A DNA stretch of 8,477 nt from Parachlamydiaceae bacterium (GCA_013815395.1 JACDGH010000105.1:1-8477), one strand, 5' to 3'; positions 1-8,477 are shown, numbered from the stretch's first letter. Notes: generated by a model from the letters alone, not told the origin. Program-made: numbers and translations.

Positions 1-3000
1 GTGGCATCTCCATTATCCTGTAATTCCTGCAAAGATTGAACCAGCTCAGCATGTACAATGCAATCTTTTATAGATAGAGGATCGCGAGAATCGCGCCTCA
101 TTGTTAATGCCATTTTTTCTTTTTCATTCTTTTGAATAAGGATTTCAATGTGATGCTCTCTTTTTATAAGTTTACGCATTCTCATTGCCCCTTGATACAT
201 TTTATCTTTAGAGGTTTGACTGCTCATAGTGGCAAAAGCTTTAGCTTTTGAATCGAAATAAACATCTGCGCCTACAATATGTCTATGGTCATAATAGGTG
301 AATAATTGTTCCATTTTAATATTCAAACTCTTGCAGACATTTTTTAAATCTTTACGTGACGTACCGTTTAAAGGTAGTTTTGTTGGATGATTATTTTGAT
401 AATGGAGCAAAGTAGGAGTATTTGTTTGATCATCCCAAAAAACAATTCCTTTTACTTTTTTGTCGGCAAAATAGTTCAACATTCCTTGCGCAACTTCCAA
501 GTTGTTTTTGCCTGTAAATAAAGCCCCCATATCGATAAAGGCTCTAAATTGAGCTCCATCTTTTTTTTCTCTAAAAAGGATTTCTAACAATTTTTCAGGA
601 TCATTTTGATCAATTTCAATCACCGGGGTGTGCTCTTCCACAAGCGCGCGAGTTGTTTCTCGATCCGTTTCAGTATTTGCGAGACAACTAAATCGTAAAG
701 GAAAAGAATTTTTCGGACCGGTTGTGCCTGTATATCCTTGGCTTGTCCCCACTATAAATCCTAAATCTTGGGTGGTGGCATTCAACTGGTTGTTATAGGT
801 TTTGAGTTGCGTTCCAATTGGGACTTCTAAGACAAAATTAAGGACCATTTCTGTGATAAATCGATCCGGATTTTTTTGTTTTAGTTGATAATCAAGTTTT
901 ACAGTGATGATTTCTATCAGTTCATTTTCCGACATCACTGGAGAATAAAGATCAATGCCTGTAGATTCCTTAAAATTGCTGACTAAATTAATCGCTTCCT
1001 GTTCATTGCCACTTTCGCGGTAATTCATAATTTTTAGGCGCAAATGACTAAGTAATTCTATTGTTTGTCGAGGGTTTTTCCATCCAGCTGCAAAAAACTG
1101 AAATGTTTTATTTATAGTTTCACAGGGCGCTGCAAACTGCGCACCCTCGCTAGGTGTATTATTAGCACTATAAGGTATGGCAAGCCCTATTTCGGGATGG
1201 TCTTTTGATAGACCATAATGAGTGTCTCCGGTTTTATTTAATGTTTCTGCTAATAGAGATTCTATCTCAAATTTGATGACACCTAGTTTTCTGATTCCTT
1301 CCTGTAATTTTAAATTTCCTGATCCATAAAGTTGCTCTAAGCTTTTAAAGGTAGCTAGCGTTTCTTCGGTTTTCTTACCTTGGCAATATTGACGTAATGC
1401 TTCTTGGTTAATTGGAAGGCGGTATGTATCTATAATTTTTCTTGTCATTGCATCTAAAAGGGCTTCTTTAACTTCTTCAAATTGCATTTCGGTCATTAGT
1501 GATTGCCTATTCTCATGCAAGCGCACGATCGAACGTAAGCTAGGATTAATTAAGAGTTCATGATAGATTTCAGAGATAACTTCTCCCGTTTCTTTGGGAG
1601 TAGTTTCGGCAGCCCCGAGAGTGAAATTAACTTGATACTTGCATTGAAAGATGGAGTCGGCTTCATCAAATGTTGCGCATCCTTTGCTCTCAAGAATGCC
1701 GAGAATCTCTTTGAGAAGGGTAGCTTTTTTAGACCACTCTGCTTCTAAGCTGGTTTCAAGTGCCGGACCACCCTTAACTTCATAAGTTCTTTGAGCTCTT
1801 TTTTGTTTATTAATGCGTTCTAGTTGTGAACGTGACTCCCAATGTTCCAGCTCTAAGCAGAGAAGGTCTTTTGGTCTGGTCATTAAATACTCTCGATGAG
1901 TAATAGCTTCTTTCATGGTGTAAAGAAGTGTTTCTAGGTATTCAACCGTATTATCTTCTCTACTGAATTCAAGACTTTTTGCTATTTGCCCATATTGTTT
2001 TTTGGATGTTTGTGAGCAATTGTTGCGTTGCGTTTCGAAAAGGGGATCTGGACAAACCCAAAGTGAAAGATGCTCTCCATCGGCTTTCATTTTAGCTTGG
2101 ATAGGGGAGATCACTGCGGATTTTCCCCCTCCCATAATTAATTGCAGGATCACATCCTGGTATTCTCCATCATTATCTTTATCGAAAAGAGCTTTTAACA
2201 TTTCCCCTTGAGCCGGTGAAATTGTCCAGCCACTGGCATACTCGAAAATCAATAGCAAAGGATTATGATTGATATCATACGTATTTGAGGCAACGAGCAA
2301 GGCTCCTAATTCTTCTTTTAAATTTATTTCAGCAGTTGTATTTCCGCGGACATCTTCTAGTTCTTGTAGAAGGTTTAGTCCTCTTTCTGCACGTTGAGTG
2401 TGGATATTAGTGATTAAAAATTCTACGATAAGGGAATGTAGCTCATCGATCTCCATAACGGACAAAATAGGCTGTTGAGTTGTGTAGAGTTCCCAATCAT
2501 CGCGCAGAAACGAGGCTAAGCATTTTTCTATTGCCCACGGCTCTTGCTTGCCGCTGCCTTGCAACAGGTCTAATTCAAGATCGCGGTCACTATTTCCACT
2601 TCTTTTGTTGGCAAGCTGCAAAATCCTAATTTTAAGATCTTTAATTTTTGGAAAATTACTATCAATTTCTTGATTAAAACTATCTTTCAATACCTGGGGT
2701 GCGACATCATTTTTTAGGATATAAATAGGTCCTTTTTCAGAAATTCCTGTTCTGACAAGTTTATCTAGAGAAGTGAGCTTGTCAATGACATATTTTGGTA
2801 GCACAGATCGATGGATAAGCACTTCAGTTTCTTTTTGAATCGATGTTGTTGACTTCGTTAAAGGGGTGGGTATGACATATTGGCTAATTTCATTAGAAAG
2901 GAAGGGTGGGCGAGATTTGACTTGCTTAAATAAAATTTTTTTAGAGACATGTGTCGAGGCCACAGTTTCACCTAGAGGAGGAGGAGGTAAATAATCATCA

Positions 3001-6000
3001 TGGGAAGTTTTAGAAGATATGCGCGCTAATCCCCATTTTAAAAATGTTTCCAAATTATCTAAATTATCTTCCTTGTCAGGTAAATCAGGAATTCTGCGCA
3101 TGTTAAATGGGGAATTTTTGATATCAATAATTTTTAAAAGTATTTGTTTTAACTCATTGTTCATATTGTGTTCATCGAAGCGCATGAAAGTTAGGCGGTC
3201 TTTTAAATCATTTCTTATTTTTGTATCATTACTTTTGGCTTGGATATAGTAGTTAATAAAATTTTTCTCAAAATCTCTACCAGGTAGATTTAAAGAGGGA
3301 ATAGACTCGTGTGCCACTTCACCGGATGAAGTGTTTTTTAGTACTTCCTTGAAGTGGTGAGATAGGTTAAGGTAATTTCTTACAATTTGGGTTTCGGTTT
3401 CTATAATTACAGGGTTCAATTTAAGAGGGCGACCCATAATTGGGCTATAATGATGCGTGGTTAATTTCCATGCATATTCATTTAAATTTATAGGAAAAAC
3501 TAATTCACTTATCTTGAGATAAGCTTGTAGCTTTTGAAGAAGGCGTAATTGACGATCACGGCCTAAAATTTGATCAGGCTGGTATCTCTCCGGCACGTTG
3601 AGGTTAGAAACAAATTTATTGAAATCTTCTGATATCTTTCTAAAAACACTCTTATCCCAAAACCTAGCTTCTTTTTTTTCTATAGCCCTAAGAGAGGGGG
3701 GTGTTAAGCTAATATTATCAAGCATCTGATTAGCAACATAAACTCTGACTAAGCAAGCCCAAGGATCGCCTACTTCTGTTTCTAATAATCGTCTTGCAAT
3801 AGTTCTTTCTTCTATTGTGTAAGGACGAGGTTCCCTGGCTTGAAGAAGATAATGAATTGAACGCGCATAATCTCCTTTAGTAAATAGGATCTCACTAGCA
3901 TAAAGGTTTTGAAGAGCATCTGAAGGTTCCATTTCCCCAGATTTTGATAGGGGAATGGCAGAGTAAGTTAATTTTTTTTCGCATGTGGTTCTAGGTAGTA
4001 TTAGGAGTCGTTCACCTAAAAAATTTTGTAAAAGAAGATAATCCTCATAACCACGTAGAAGATCTAAAGATTGATCTATCGCAATAAAATAGTTGGGATC
4101 ATTATGCCAGCATAATTTACCTTTTTGATTAGCTGAGAAAGCTAAAGTTTCTCCTGTTTCATCGGTAATATCCCTGTAATTAATGGATACTATCTGATTC
4201 TCCTTTCCCCACACCTCGCTATGCGCTCTTCGAAAAGAGGCGATTCCCTTTAAATTGGTTTGGGCTATTTCAATGAATGATAGAGGTGAAATTTTTTCTC
4301 CTTTCTGCTCTCCTGCTTCTCTAAATGTAAATTCTGAGGCAATTCTAATAGTCCCATCATCCATTCCTTCAGCTATTTGGTGTTCCATTGAAGAATCAAA
4401 AATTAATAAGGCCGGATTGTGAGGAAGAGGTGCTACCCAAATATGAGTATTTCTAGCAAGTGATTCTGGAAGGCGAATCCCTAAATGTTTCTTCTGGTAA
4501 ATATAAGGAATTCCTCCCTGCTCAATAAAGAATTGCGGGGAGCCTTCTTTATCAGGTGTAAGTTGGATTTTGCGCTCTCGATTATTGAGACTTAAATCAT
4601 TTGTTCCTAAAGGAGTTGAATTGACATGTCCAATCTTAAATAAATTTTTTAAGGCATCTTTAAACTCGTAACGAATAGATTGTATACTTTCATTGTTAAT
4701 TTGCAAGTAACCCAATAATAGATTCACTTCATATTTACAGTTAAAATGTTTAGCATGATAATTTGGAAATTCACCCTGCCAAAGGTCTGGGTCAATATTT
4801 GGATAGTTATAAAGACTCAATAAATTTTGACAAGGCTTGGAAAATTTTTTTCCAAGGCTTTCTTTAATGGATAATCCTAAGCCAACCATGTTTTGGCGTG
4901 CTTCATGTTCGACTTGGAAATCGAAATATTGCAAATAGGATTCGTTGTTTTCCACTGCTTGTATAGAGAAAAATTGGGCCCTCCCTGCTCTCAGTAATAA
5001 CTCTTCACTTTCTTTAAAGGTAAGAGATTTTTTGTCGAATAAGGGATTGCTCGAAAGAATTGTATAGCTGATAAAGCTTTTTAACCACGACTCTTCTGTC
5101 TTTGCTTCTAAATAAAGAAGGCTTTCTATTTGAGAAAAGAGAATTTTAACAAGATCATTTTCAAATTCAGCAATTATTTCGGTATTTAACCTCTCGAAGG
5201 GCAAAAAATAACTTTTTTGTTGTTTAATATGTTTGATTATTGTTCCTGTTAGTTGCGTTATAAATAATTGCTTGTTAATTTCCTCGAGAATGCCCGCTTT
5301 ATTTTTTTGAGGTATATAAGGGAAATCAGATTTTAAAAAATGGATCAATCTTTGACCAAGCATTGATTCGGCACTTACTTGCTCAAAGAGAAGGTTTTTT
5401 TCTAATAGATGAGCTTTTAAAAATCTTTGATAGGAGGGATTTTTAATCCAAGCAGGATTTCTTTCAAAAAGATCGATAAGATTGGAAATTTGTACTTCTT
5501 TTTCAGAAATGGCACCCTGTAATTCCATTTCTTCTTCTACACGAGCCGATTTTAGGAAAACCTTATTATATGTTGTCAAAACAGTATTTTGCGAATTGTG
5601 TTTTCCCCTTTTGTTAAATAGATTTGAATTTAGAAGTTCTATTTTACTATTATTACTGTTCAGTTGAATTTTGGGAAATTTTGAAATGAAAGATGATTGA
5701 ACATGTTCAATTGAGAGTTCATTGATTTTAGTTTCTATTAAAAGGGGATTTATGGAAATGAATAAAAAATTCTCATTCCTACGAGTTTCTCGATTAAATG
5801 AATTCTCAAAGGTATAAAGAAGTTTAAAAGCTCGGTAGTCTGGATTTTCAATCTCGGTTGTTGATATCATACCATTTGGGCAAATTTGCATAGCTCGAAG
5901 GCGACGAATTCGTTGTTCTTCTCCCAGGCCTAAACCAGGGAGCTTTTTGTTAATCAAGGCTTTTTCTTTCTTTGAAAGAACTATTTCATCTTCAATTTCG

Positions 6001-8477
6001 GGATGTTCTTTCAAAAAGGTCTCGTGGAAGAGTAATATCGGAAATTTTTCAAAGTCACCTTTATGATTGAAATAAGTTTTCGTAGTAGCATTGCTTTCGG
6101 GTAAAAAGAAAAGATCTACTTTGTTTGAGGAGTTTTTTTGAAGAATTTCCAAATTTCTTTCAAAGGACGGATTAAAAACCTCCAGATCCGAAAAATCATC
6201 TCGGAAAGAAACTAAAAAGTCACTGCTCATGCCAAATACGGCTAAAGGCCCTTTAATCCATTGATGATGAGCTAATATTGAGGCAATAGTAAAAATGTTG
6301 ATAGTCAAAGCCCGGGTCTTAATATTAAGTGTGAAATTGAACATCTCCGTAAGAATCTGAAGAGGCTGCATTGCCTTTCCTCTTAGCATGTCATCTGCTG
6401 CAATTTGATCCCATAATTCCGTATGCTCAGTGTAGTCTATTTGCGTTAGTAAATTTGCAACAAGCACAATGGCATAGGCTGTATCTTTTTTGAAGGTTTT
6501 AGATATAAATGCAATATTTCTCTCTAGATTACTGACGGATTCTTCCGCAGTTCCCCCCATAATTTCTAAGATTGGTGAGTATAAATTTATTGGTTCGCTT
6601 TCGTGTATTTCGGGCGAAGTTAGCTTGATGGAAGCTCGATAAGCTGCTAAGGAGGCACTCAAATCAATAGAATTATAGATTTGTTTCTCCTTGGGACTTG
6701 ATGGCTCAAAGGGCAGTTGTCGATAATTGTCAACTGATTGTAAAGTAAGTTGAGCTTTGTCATAGGCACTTCTGGCTTGTTTTGCGCTAAGTAGATTCTT
6801 TTGTCTCAGCTTGAGCGTGGATGACATCATTCGTAAGGAGGCTCGTTCCAAAATGTGGATCACATGATGCACGATTTCTTTGTTATAAACATTTAGGTGT
6901 AGTTTATTGGTTCCATCATTCAGGGTCTTAAGTTCTATCAAGTGTTTAAATACTTTATAATCTTTTACTCCTAGAGTTAATCTCGATGCTATAAGAACTG
7001 ACTTAAAAGCACACACACCTGATCGCTGGCCGGTAATCCAATCTTGGGGCTTTAAAGCATTTGAGGATTCTTTATGCTTTAATCTTTCTACTTCCACTCC
7101 ATAAATATTATCCGCATCAAATTCGGATGCATTTGCATTTATTAATGGCAGTAGCCTTTTTTCTAGAAAAGAGATGAGAAGTCGTTCATCAATTTCTCCT
7201 AAAACAATATTCAAATTGGGGAAATATCTTACGGGATTATACTTTACCTTTGTCCTTTGCATCACACGATCATGCCTCTCCAAACCCGCCCCCGTATTGA
7301 TAATGGAAAGATCTATTGTTCCCTGATTATTTTTTTCAAATCGGTATAGCATAGCATGACCTGAATCTCCTACCGGGCTTGTCCATCCTCCTGGAAAAAT
7401 AAGAGATTCTCCTTTTTTTAAGGTCTGAAGTTGATATAGAGTTTGTTGAACAAATTGTCGATTGGTCTTTGCATCAAAATGGTGGGTTAATTTTTCAAGC
7501 TCTTGTGCAAGTGCTAAGCTTAGTTTTAATTCGTTGTTGAATTTCGATAATTTTTGGACTATAGATTCTTTGATGTTTGGTTCTTTTAAAAAATACTCGG
7601 CAAATTCGATCATATAAGCCAAGCTTTCAACGTGATTGGCTCCTTCAAATTGTGTTTTTTCAATCATGAAGCCACCCAATACATGAGCTAACATTCTGGG
7701 GTCATCGGCTCCTTTTAACATTTCTTCACTAGCAGTGACATACGAAGGAAAAATTACCCTACTATTGTTAGGTTTAGGAAAAAGTAATGACAACTCTTCT
7801 ATCTTTGGATTGTGTTTTGCCAAAACTTTTTCATAATGAAGTTTGCATTGCTCCGTCATACTGCTTTTGTAAATGCAGCCTCTCGTTGTAAGGCTCTTTA
7901 AACTCCTTTCTTTGAATATTTTCTCAAAAATTGCTTTGTTTTCATCAAAGGTTTTTACAAGATCATCCAGGCTGCTTGCTGAAGAGGTAGTTTTTGATTT
8001 TTCGATTATTTTGGCTACCCGTAGTAAACTCTTTTGAAGCATATTGAAGTCAGCTAGTGTTTTTCGATACGATCTATAGTTTTCATGGAATTTTTTTGGG
8101 AAATTATAATTTGTGTGTAGAAACATTTGACCCTCTTCCTCAACTACGCTTTTTGCTGATTGGAGGTTTTTTTCGAAATAGGCGGCGTAATCTTCTGTAC
8201 ACCCTTTTAATTCTTGTGTAATTTCAGCAAGATGCTTATCCTTAAATCTTTGAGGGACAGTTTGTCTGCTAATTTCTTGGTATAAAGCCACAAAAGACTC
8301 ATTTATGATATCAAAGCGTTTTTCAAGCTCTGTATTTGGGAGATCAGAGAGAAGATCTTTCTTCCATTCAACAAGATCATTTTGCAGCTTGATGTGTTTT
8401 TTTGATAAATCCCCTTTAAGTGCTTTAATTCCGCCTTCTTTCCTGAAAAAAGGAACAAATTCCTCTATGGTGTAGGC
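1..8477 (-). CDS. Giant DUF3638/DUF3645-family protein (candidate cysteine peptidase plus SF2-helicase-like ATPase), partial at both ends
   Basis: One minus-strand frame is open from base 8477 to base 3 (2,825 codons; bases 1-2 belong to the next codon). I translated it throughout and met no in-frame stop. Landmarks at 7358, 7028, 2987, 2135, 1667, 725 and 194 all fall in the same frame, so no frameshift is apparent. Neither the start codon nor the stop is present. The C-terminal third has ATPase motifs in SF2 order (GGGKS, DEAD, YTGT, GAD, QGAMRMRKL) and a block resembling DUF3645. As I recall them, eukaryotic DUF3638/DUF3645 proteins of about 3,000 residues share this series, including the Q-A-x-M-R-M-R-K-L element. 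The N-terminal fifth carries a possible His-Asn-Gln-Cys peptidase site. No signal peptide can be assessed because the N-terminus is missing, and I see no convincing membrane segment, so a cytosolic or secreted soluble protein is likely. Family assignment is fairly secure; biological role and substrate are unknown. Confidence 0.95.
168..194 (-). other. Motif VI (QGAMRMRKL)
   Basis: Gln2762 to Leu2770, preceded by TSKDKMY. The eukaryotic family equivalent I recall is T-K-D-R-L-x-Q-A-x-M-R-M-R-x-L, nearly the same. Arg2766 and Arg2768 are the likely arginine fingers. The element is the strongest single family marker in the window. Confidence 0.82.
264..281 (-). other. Motif V-like element (HIVGAD)
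   Basis: His2733 to Asp2738, in YYDHRHIVGADVYFD. Fungal and protist DUF3638 proteins, as I recall, carry H-T-R-G-T-D at the corresponding position, just before motif VI. His, Gly and Asp are kept; Thr-Arg is replaced by Ile-Val. Confidence 0.7.
723..734 (-). other. Motif III-like element (YTGT)
   Basis: Tyr2582-Thr-Gly-Thr2585, in the context GTSQGYTGTTGP. Motif III of SF2 enzymes is usually S/T-A/G-T and couples ATP hydrolysis to lobe movement. It lies at the end of the first lobe, before the strand and helix pattern of the second lobe. Confidence 0.65.
1125..1187 (-). other. DUF3645-like signature block
   Basis: Residues 2431-2451 begin GLAIPYSANNTPSEGAQF and end AAP. From memory, the DUF3645 signature in eukaryotic proteins reads roughly L-A-V-P-Y-R-A-K-x-x-P-S-x-x-x-E-F-x-x-P-D. 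The LA(I/V)PY, A, PS, F and P positions agree. The final Asp is Cys here (Cys2452) and the Glu of EF is Gln2447, so this is a divergent copy. Its position between motifs II and III is as expected. Confidence 0.75.
1656..1667 (-). other. Walker B / motif II (DEAD)
   Basis: Asp2271-Glu2272-Ala2273-Asp2274 follows the strand CATF and is about 150 residues downstream of motif I. Glu2272 would be the catalytic base for ATP hydrolysis. The following phrase SIFQCKYQVNFTLG resembles the D-E-x-D...E-x-N-x-x-x-G pattern I associate with this family, supporting DUF3638 rather than a standard RNA helicase. Confidence 0.85.
2118..2135 (-). other. Walker A / motif I (MGGGKS)
   Basis: Met2115 followed by Gly-Gly-Gly-Lys-Ser, preceded by the hydrophobic strand VILQLI and followed by AVISPIQAKM. 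Lys2119 and Ser2120 are the expected phosphate and magnesium ligands. In eukaryotic DUF3638 proteins the equivalent is typically MGEGKS followed by a V-I-x-P phrase, which matches closely here. Confidence 0.88.
2226..2975 (-). other. Linker and helical lead-in to the DUF3638 ATPase
   Basis: Residues 1835-2084. The first 40 or so are Ser/Thr/Pro-rich and probably disordered. A folded helical segment follows (VLPKYVIDKL near 1885, then LKIRILQLANK, then a Leu/Glu-rich stretch ending in LLVASNTYD). It leads into INHNPLLLIFEYASGWTISPAQ, directly upstream of the Walker A motif. The Pro-Ala-Gln at the end (Gln2090) sits 26 residues before GGGKS, where DEAD-type helicases and DUF3638 proteins carry a Q-motif-like element. 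The rest is not recognised. Confidence 0.45.
2976..2987 (-). other. Tetraproline linker before the ATPase region
   Basis: Four consecutive CCT proline codons (residues 1831-1834) follow DDY-L and precede L-G-E-T-V. The flanks, roughly 1815-1875, are rich in Ser, Thr, Lys and Pro, consistent with a flexible hinge between the central region and the C-terminal part. Read on the plus strand the same bases form AGGAGGAGGAGG, which looks like a ribosome-binding site but has no gene behind it. Confidence 0.6.
2988..4037 (-). other. Pre-helicase helical region with LPR element and TPR-like hairpin
   Basis: Residues 1481-1830. It opens with LLILPRTTCEKKLTY (LPR at 1494-1496); from memory, eukaryotic DUF3638 proteins have a similar leucine-proline-arginine element before the ATPase, which would extend the relationship beyond the motor. 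Residues 1520-1550 (DALQNLYASEILFTKGDYARSIHYLLQA and following) have the spacing of a TPR helix pair, with small residues in the A helix and a G-D-Y turn before the B helix. Only one such hairpin is clear, so this is not a proven TPR array. The remainder is helical, with several Arg/Leu-rich turns, and ends just before the proline run. Confidence 0.4.
4038..6977 (-). other. Large central region without recognised domain
   Basis: Residues 501-1480 are mostly predicted-helix composition with scattered aromatic strands, typical of a large alpha-solenoid or scaffold. The start (about 520-620) is a Lys/Gln/Leu-rich helical stretch after the peptidase block. Around 1,045-1,250 are long amphipathic helices, ending in the phrase CKYEVNLLLG at 1247-1256. 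From about 1,255 to 1,480 the sequence turns more beta-like, with phrases such as IPYIYQKKHLGIRLP and HIWVAPLPHNPALLIF. I found no catalytic or metal-binding motif in it. Its length and its position between the two putative enzymatic modules suggest a structural or regulatory spacer. Confidence 0.4.
6978..7415 (-). other. Candidate cysteine-peptidase module (His-Asn-Gln-Cys order)
   Basis: Residues 355-500 contain two motif blocks that look like an active site. The first is PGGW (362-365) followed by SGHAMLYRFEK, with His374 in a beta-strand-like setting, then IINTG with Asn394 twenty residues later. The second is ITGQRSGVCAFKSVL, with Gln484 five residues before Cys489 at the start of a probable helix. 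Clan CE peptidases (Ulp1/SENP, adenain, YopJ, ChlaDub) use the order His, Asp/Glu/Asn, Gln, Cys with similar His-to-acid spacing (about 17-20). Permuted papain folds also place His before Cys. In Ulp1 the Gln-to-Cys spacing is six and Cys is followed by Gly; here it is five and Cys is followed by Ala, so this is not a canonical Ulp1. What I see is the residue pattern; peptidase function is inferred. A deubiquitinase-like or other thiol-hydrolase role is possible. Confidence 0.5.
7416..8477 (-). other. N-terminal helical, charged region of the giant protein
   Basis: Residues 1-354 are rich in Lys, Glu, Leu and Gln with few prolines, as expected of packed helices or short coiled coils. The clearest helical stretches lie around residues 10-60, 75-125 and 145-215. 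A more compact segment near 240-330 includes the phrase LAHVLGGFMIEK and leads directly into the candidate peptidase block. I recognise no named domain. This part probably serves as scaffold or recognition surface for the following module, but that is inferred from position only. The true N-terminus lies beyond base 8477, so nothing can be said about a secretion signal. Confidence 0.5.

Larger units (their letters stand above)
3..2225 (-). other. DUF3638/DUF3645 SF2-helicase-like ATPase module, C-terminus outside window
   Basis: Residues 2085-2825 hold an apparently complete set of SF2-type motifs: Gln2090 (Q-motif-like), GGGKS 2116-2120 (motif I), DEAD 2271-2274 (motif II), YTGT 2582-2585 (motif III-like), GIVFWDD near 2677-2683 (second-lobe strand), HIVGAD 2733-2738 (motif V-like) and QGAMRMRKL 2762-2770 (motif VI with arginine-finger candidates Arg2766 and Arg2768). 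Motifs II and III are about 310 residues apart, much more than in ordinary DEAD helicases; the insert contains the DUF3645-like block. The protein should bind and hydrolyse ATP. Whether it moves nucleic acid or remodels protein cannot be told from the sequence. Reading continues through base 3, after motif VI, with no stop. Confidence 0.8.

Noticed and set aside
561..568. T-run as a rho-independent terminator
   Set aside because: No GC-rich hairpin precedes it on either strand, and it lies inside the coding frame.
1560..1748. Plus-strand open frame of 62 codons
   Set aside because: It is antisense to the strongly supported DEAD-box region of the giant gene, has no ribosome-binding site, and its product resembles no known protein.
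2002..2211. Plus-strand open frame of 69 codons
   Set aside because: It lies antisense to the Walker A region; its codons are explained by the minus-strand gene.
3019..3249. Plus-strand open frame of 76 codons, with an AGGAGGAGGAGG sequence about 30 bases upstream
   Set aside because: The purine run is the complement of four CCT proline codons and lies too far from the ATG for a ribosome-binding site; the frame is antisense to coding sequence.
5482..5667. Plus-strand open frame of 61 codons with a hydrophobic C-terminus
   Set aside because: Antisense shadow of AT-rich coding sequence; the leucine/phenylalanine run reflects Lys/Glu/Asn codons on the other strand.
6272..6360. Possible membrane segment (residues about 707-735, TINIFTIASILAHH)
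   Set aside because: The hydrophobic run is short and interrupted by Asn, Lys, Arg and His; it fits a buried helix better than a membrane span.

Overview
The window lies entirely inside one protein-coding gene on the minus strand. Reading the reverse complement from base 8477, one frame runs without an in-frame stop to base 3, giving 2,825 codons. It is open at both ends, so the true start and stop are outside. Residue numbers below count from the first codon in the window (residue 1 = bases 8477-8475). There is no intergenic space, RNA gene, mobile element, CRISPR array or promoter that I can support, and plus-strand open frames are antisense shadows.

The protein is a giant multidomain member of the DUF3638/DUF3645 family, recognised from its motifs. 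Starting at the N-terminal side (high coordinates) it has: (1) about 360 residues of charged, mostly helical sequence; (2) a block with a candidate cysteine-peptidase tetrad in the order His374, Asn394, Gln484, Cys489; (3) about 1,300 residues of mostly helical sequence without a motif I can name, including an LPR element near residue 1495 and a TPR-like helical hairpin near 1520-1550; (4) a short linker with four consecutive prolines (1831-1834); (5) a C-terminal SF2-helicase-like ATPase with Walker A GGGKS (2116-2120), a DEAD box (2271-2274), a DUF3645-type block (2431-2451), a YTGT motif III-like element (2582-2585), HIVGAD (2733-2738) and a QGAMRMRKL motif VI (2762-2770). The gene continues past base 1 beyond motif VI.

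Organism: the sequence is AT-rich, with many TTA, AAA, GAA and AAT codons. From general knowledge, giant proteins of this family occur in amoeba-associated Chlamydiota (Parachlamydia/Protochlamydia relatives), in some other intracellular bacteria, and in fungi and protists. A Chlamydia-like endosymbiont is my best guess, but no marker gene in the window proves it.

Functionally, the layout suggests one polypeptide joining a cysteine-peptidase-like module to an ATP-driven remodelling motor more than 1,600 residues downstream. Key residues of both modules look intact, so this does not look like a decayed gene. Substrate and cellular role are unknown; a peptidase acting on ubiquitin-like or host proteins is a hypothesis only.
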